Source: Bacteroidota bacterium
Lineage (GTDB): Bacteria; Bacteroidota; Bacteroidia; Chitinophagales; Chitinophagaceae
DNA: 64,000 nucleotides
Reading direction: 5' to 3'
NCBI GenBank assembly: GCA_016711825.1
Contig: JADJSG010000003.1
Span: forward strand, 62,001 to 126,000
Shown here: positions 62,684 through 64,000 of the stretch, piece by piece
Position numbering within the stretch: position 1 is the stretch's first letter
How the letters are laid out: each line of letters begins with the position of its first letter
Position numbers and translations under genes: made by a program
The notes under the pieces: model-generated
The model's database searches: none
What the model saw: only the letters and a program-made list of their open reading frames with translations
Told to the model about the DNA's origin: nothing

Positions 62684-63745
62684 TTATTGGGTGATTCCTA
62701 CAATGTTAATATTTGCTTCTGGTTTCAACGACATGATACCAGTAACTACTACGGTATCGCCTGCTGAAAGGCCACTCAAGATTTCTACTTTTGCATCGGT
62801 TCTGATACCTGTTTGCACCATGACTGGCATCGCTTTGCCATTGCGACTCACAAATACTTTTTTGCCTTTTAGTTCTGGTATGATGGCTTCGGTAGGTATC
62901 ATGATGGTGGATTGCTTTTTTTGTGCCACAAGTTCTATACGGGCAAAGGCCCCAGGATAAATACCCTGCTGAATATTGCTACACAATGCACGTACTGTGA
63001 TGTTGCGGGTTTCTGCATCAATTTTTGGTTCAATGGCGTACACTGTGGCAAAGGATTGTGCGGTGGTATTGTCAACTGTAAACTGCACTTTATCGCCTAT
63101 ATGTACAATGTCGGCATATTTTTCAGGGATGGTAAAATCTACTTTGAGCACATTGTTTTGTTGAATCGTGGCCAGGGTAGTGGCATTGGTTACATAGCTG
63201 CCTGCGCTTACTTGTCGTAATCCAATTTTACCCGCAAAGGGTGCCCTGATTTCTGTTTTGGCAATTTGCGCACGCGTATAATCCATATCGGCACTGATGA
63301 GTTGTAACTGACTAGCCCCTTCGTCATATTCCTGACGACTAACTCCCTGTATGTCGAGCAAACCTTTTAATCTTTCGCTTTTTTCTTTTGCTAATTTTAG
63401 TTGAAACCCTAATCGTTTAAGTTGTGCTTGCAAATCGGCATCATTGATTTTTGCTAGCAAAGCACCTTTTGCTACGAACGAACCTTCTTTAAAATGAATA
63501 GATACCAGTTTACCCGATACTTCAGGATGAAGTACCACCTCTTCGTTGGCCATGATACTTCCAGAGGAGTAGATTTTATTTTCAAGTAATTCTTCATGAG
63601 CTATATAGCCTGTTACATTTACCTTTTGACCTTTTGGGGCATTGGCTTTGGGTGCTTCCTCTTTGTGATCACTCAAAAAGAAAATCTTTACCAGTACAAG
63701 TACGGCTATCAGTATCACAAGGATGATTATGGTTCTAAGCTTCAT
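62684..63745 (-). CDS. RND efflux periplasmic adaptor (MFP) subunit
   Basis: The 353-residue protein has an N-terminal membrane anchor (about 5-24). It then shows the MFP order: lipoyl half (GSIMANEEVVLHPEVSGKLV), an alpha-helical hairpin, second lipoyl half (TEIRAPFAGKIGLRQVSAGS), beta-barrel (VDFTIPEKYADIVHIGDKVQ) and membrane-proximal domain (ILSGLSAGDTVVVTGIMSLK). It bridges the pump and the TolC channel in the periplasm. It overlaps the regulator gene by 11 bases. Confidence 0.93.
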   Translation of the reverse strand: MKLRTIIILVILIAVLVLVKIFFLSDHKEEAPKANAPKGQKVNVTGYIAHEELLENKIYSSGSIMANEEVVLHPEVSGKLVSIHFKEGSFVAKGALLAKINDADLQAQLKRLGFQLKLAKEKSERLKGLLDIQGVSRQEYDEGASQLQLISADMDYTRAQIAKTEIRAPFAGKIGLRQVSAGSYVTNATTLATIQQNNVLKVDFTIPEKYADIVHIGDKVQFTVDNTTAQSFATVYAIEPKIDAETRNITVRALCSNIQQGIYPGAFARIELVAQKKQSTIMIPTEAIIPELKGKKVFVSRNGKAMPVMVQTGIRTDAKVEILSGLSAGDTVVVTGIMSLKPEANINIVGITQ

Positions 63746-64000
63746 TGTTTTTTTTTAATTTTTTGTAGTTGATATAAATCCTGTCTGTAGGTAACTCATC
63801 CAGGTTGGTTTGTATGGTGGTAAGCATTTGACAAAGAGCTTGTTGCTTTTGGGTTGATATGGATGCAAAGGTTGCTTCATTCATTTCGAATATAGCTTGA
63901 TGTATTTGGGGTAAAACCTTGTTAGCTTTTTTGCTCAGTTGCAGTAAATGTTCTCTTTTATCATGTGGGTTTACCACTTTATGTATATACTTCTTTTCGA
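63735..64000 (-). CDS. MarR-type transcriptional regulator, C-terminal fragment
   Basis: The frame is open to the window edge (reading YIHKVVNPHDKREHLLQLSK), so the N-terminal DNA-binding part is cut off. The visible wing (PHDKREHLLQLSKKANKVLP) and C-terminal dimerisation helix match MarR regulators. The GTG at 63977 is inside the frame and is not the start. It overlaps the adaptor gene by 11 bases. It is therefore the first gene of the operon and probably its local repressor, responding to a substrate of the pump. This is inferred from position. Confidence 0.75.
   Translation of the reverse strand, partial: EKKYIHKVVNPHDKREHLLQLSKKANKVLPQIHQAIFEMNEATFASISTQKQQALCQMLTTIQTNLDELPTDRIYINYKKLKKNNEA

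Overview
The window is a 64-kb piece of an AT-rich chromosome from a Gram-negative member of the Bacteroidota. Four lines of evidence support this. Four secreted proteins end in type IX secretion (T9SS) sorting tails. The primary sigma factor is short (about 290 residues, no region 1.1). Promoters of the TTTG-N19-TAnnTTTG kind precede rpsU, rpsP (one mismatch) and rpoD. Starts generally lack a Shine-Dalgarno sequence. I cannot place it confidently below phylum; a Chitinophagales-like bacterium is a guess. No rRNA, tRNA, CRISPR array, insertion sequence or prophage was seen. Most genes are chromosomal housekeeping and envelope genes.

Layout. 1-13 kb: the 3' part of rseP, a heme-binding c-type protein, a TonB-dependent receptor-like barrel, an 873-nt non-coding gap, a large formate dehydrogenase alpha subunit, small exported proteins, an M28 peptidase, a prolyl oligopeptidase and rpsP. 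13.5-21 kb: ribE, a lipoprotein, then the forward genes rpsU, xerC/D-type recombinase, LON-domain protein, coaX, an outer-membrane protein, lptC, fabI and a lipoprotein. 21-26.9 kb: a frameshifted AraC-type regulator beside an exported VOC protein, a DHCW cupin, an IscA-type Fe-S carrier, an M43 metalloprotease, a proline-stretch protein and a long (plant/cyanobacterial-type) ispH. 27-36 kb: gyrB, a divergent PRPP synthetase-like gene, a GNAT, ribBA, two small unknowns, a DUF6438-TonB fusion and a large T9SS protein with a glycosidase-like core. 36-45 kb: a YfiT-type protein, trxA, dnaE, nhaA, an FG-GAP/PQQ-like T9SS protein and a small barrel. 45.4-50.6 kb: a ketosynthase-like fragment and a halogenase-like flavoprotein (flexirubin/aryl-polyene flavour), kdsB, a PAP2 phosphatase, LptF/G permease and a START-like protein. 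50.8-58.2 kb: rpoD, a lipoprotein, htpG, ychF, a DUF6089 barrel and a DUF2130 protein. 58.3-64 kb: a tripartite RND efflux operon (MarR regulator cut by the window end, adaptor, pump, TolC).

How genes fit together. LptC, LptF/G, KdsB and the barrels serve outer-membrane and LPS assembly. FabI and CoaX serve fatty-acid and coenzyme A supply. RibE and RibBA are two separated parts of riboflavin synthesis, with no FMN riboswitch visible. The MarR-RND-TolC block is a self-contained efflux unit. The items most worth a second look are the ketosynthase-like/halogenase-like pair, the orphan formate dehydrogenase, the glycosidase-like T9SS protein, the broken AraC gene, the non-canonical IspH and PRPP synthetase, and several -7 boxes placed almost on the start codon. 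I found no convincing wholly new multi-gene system.
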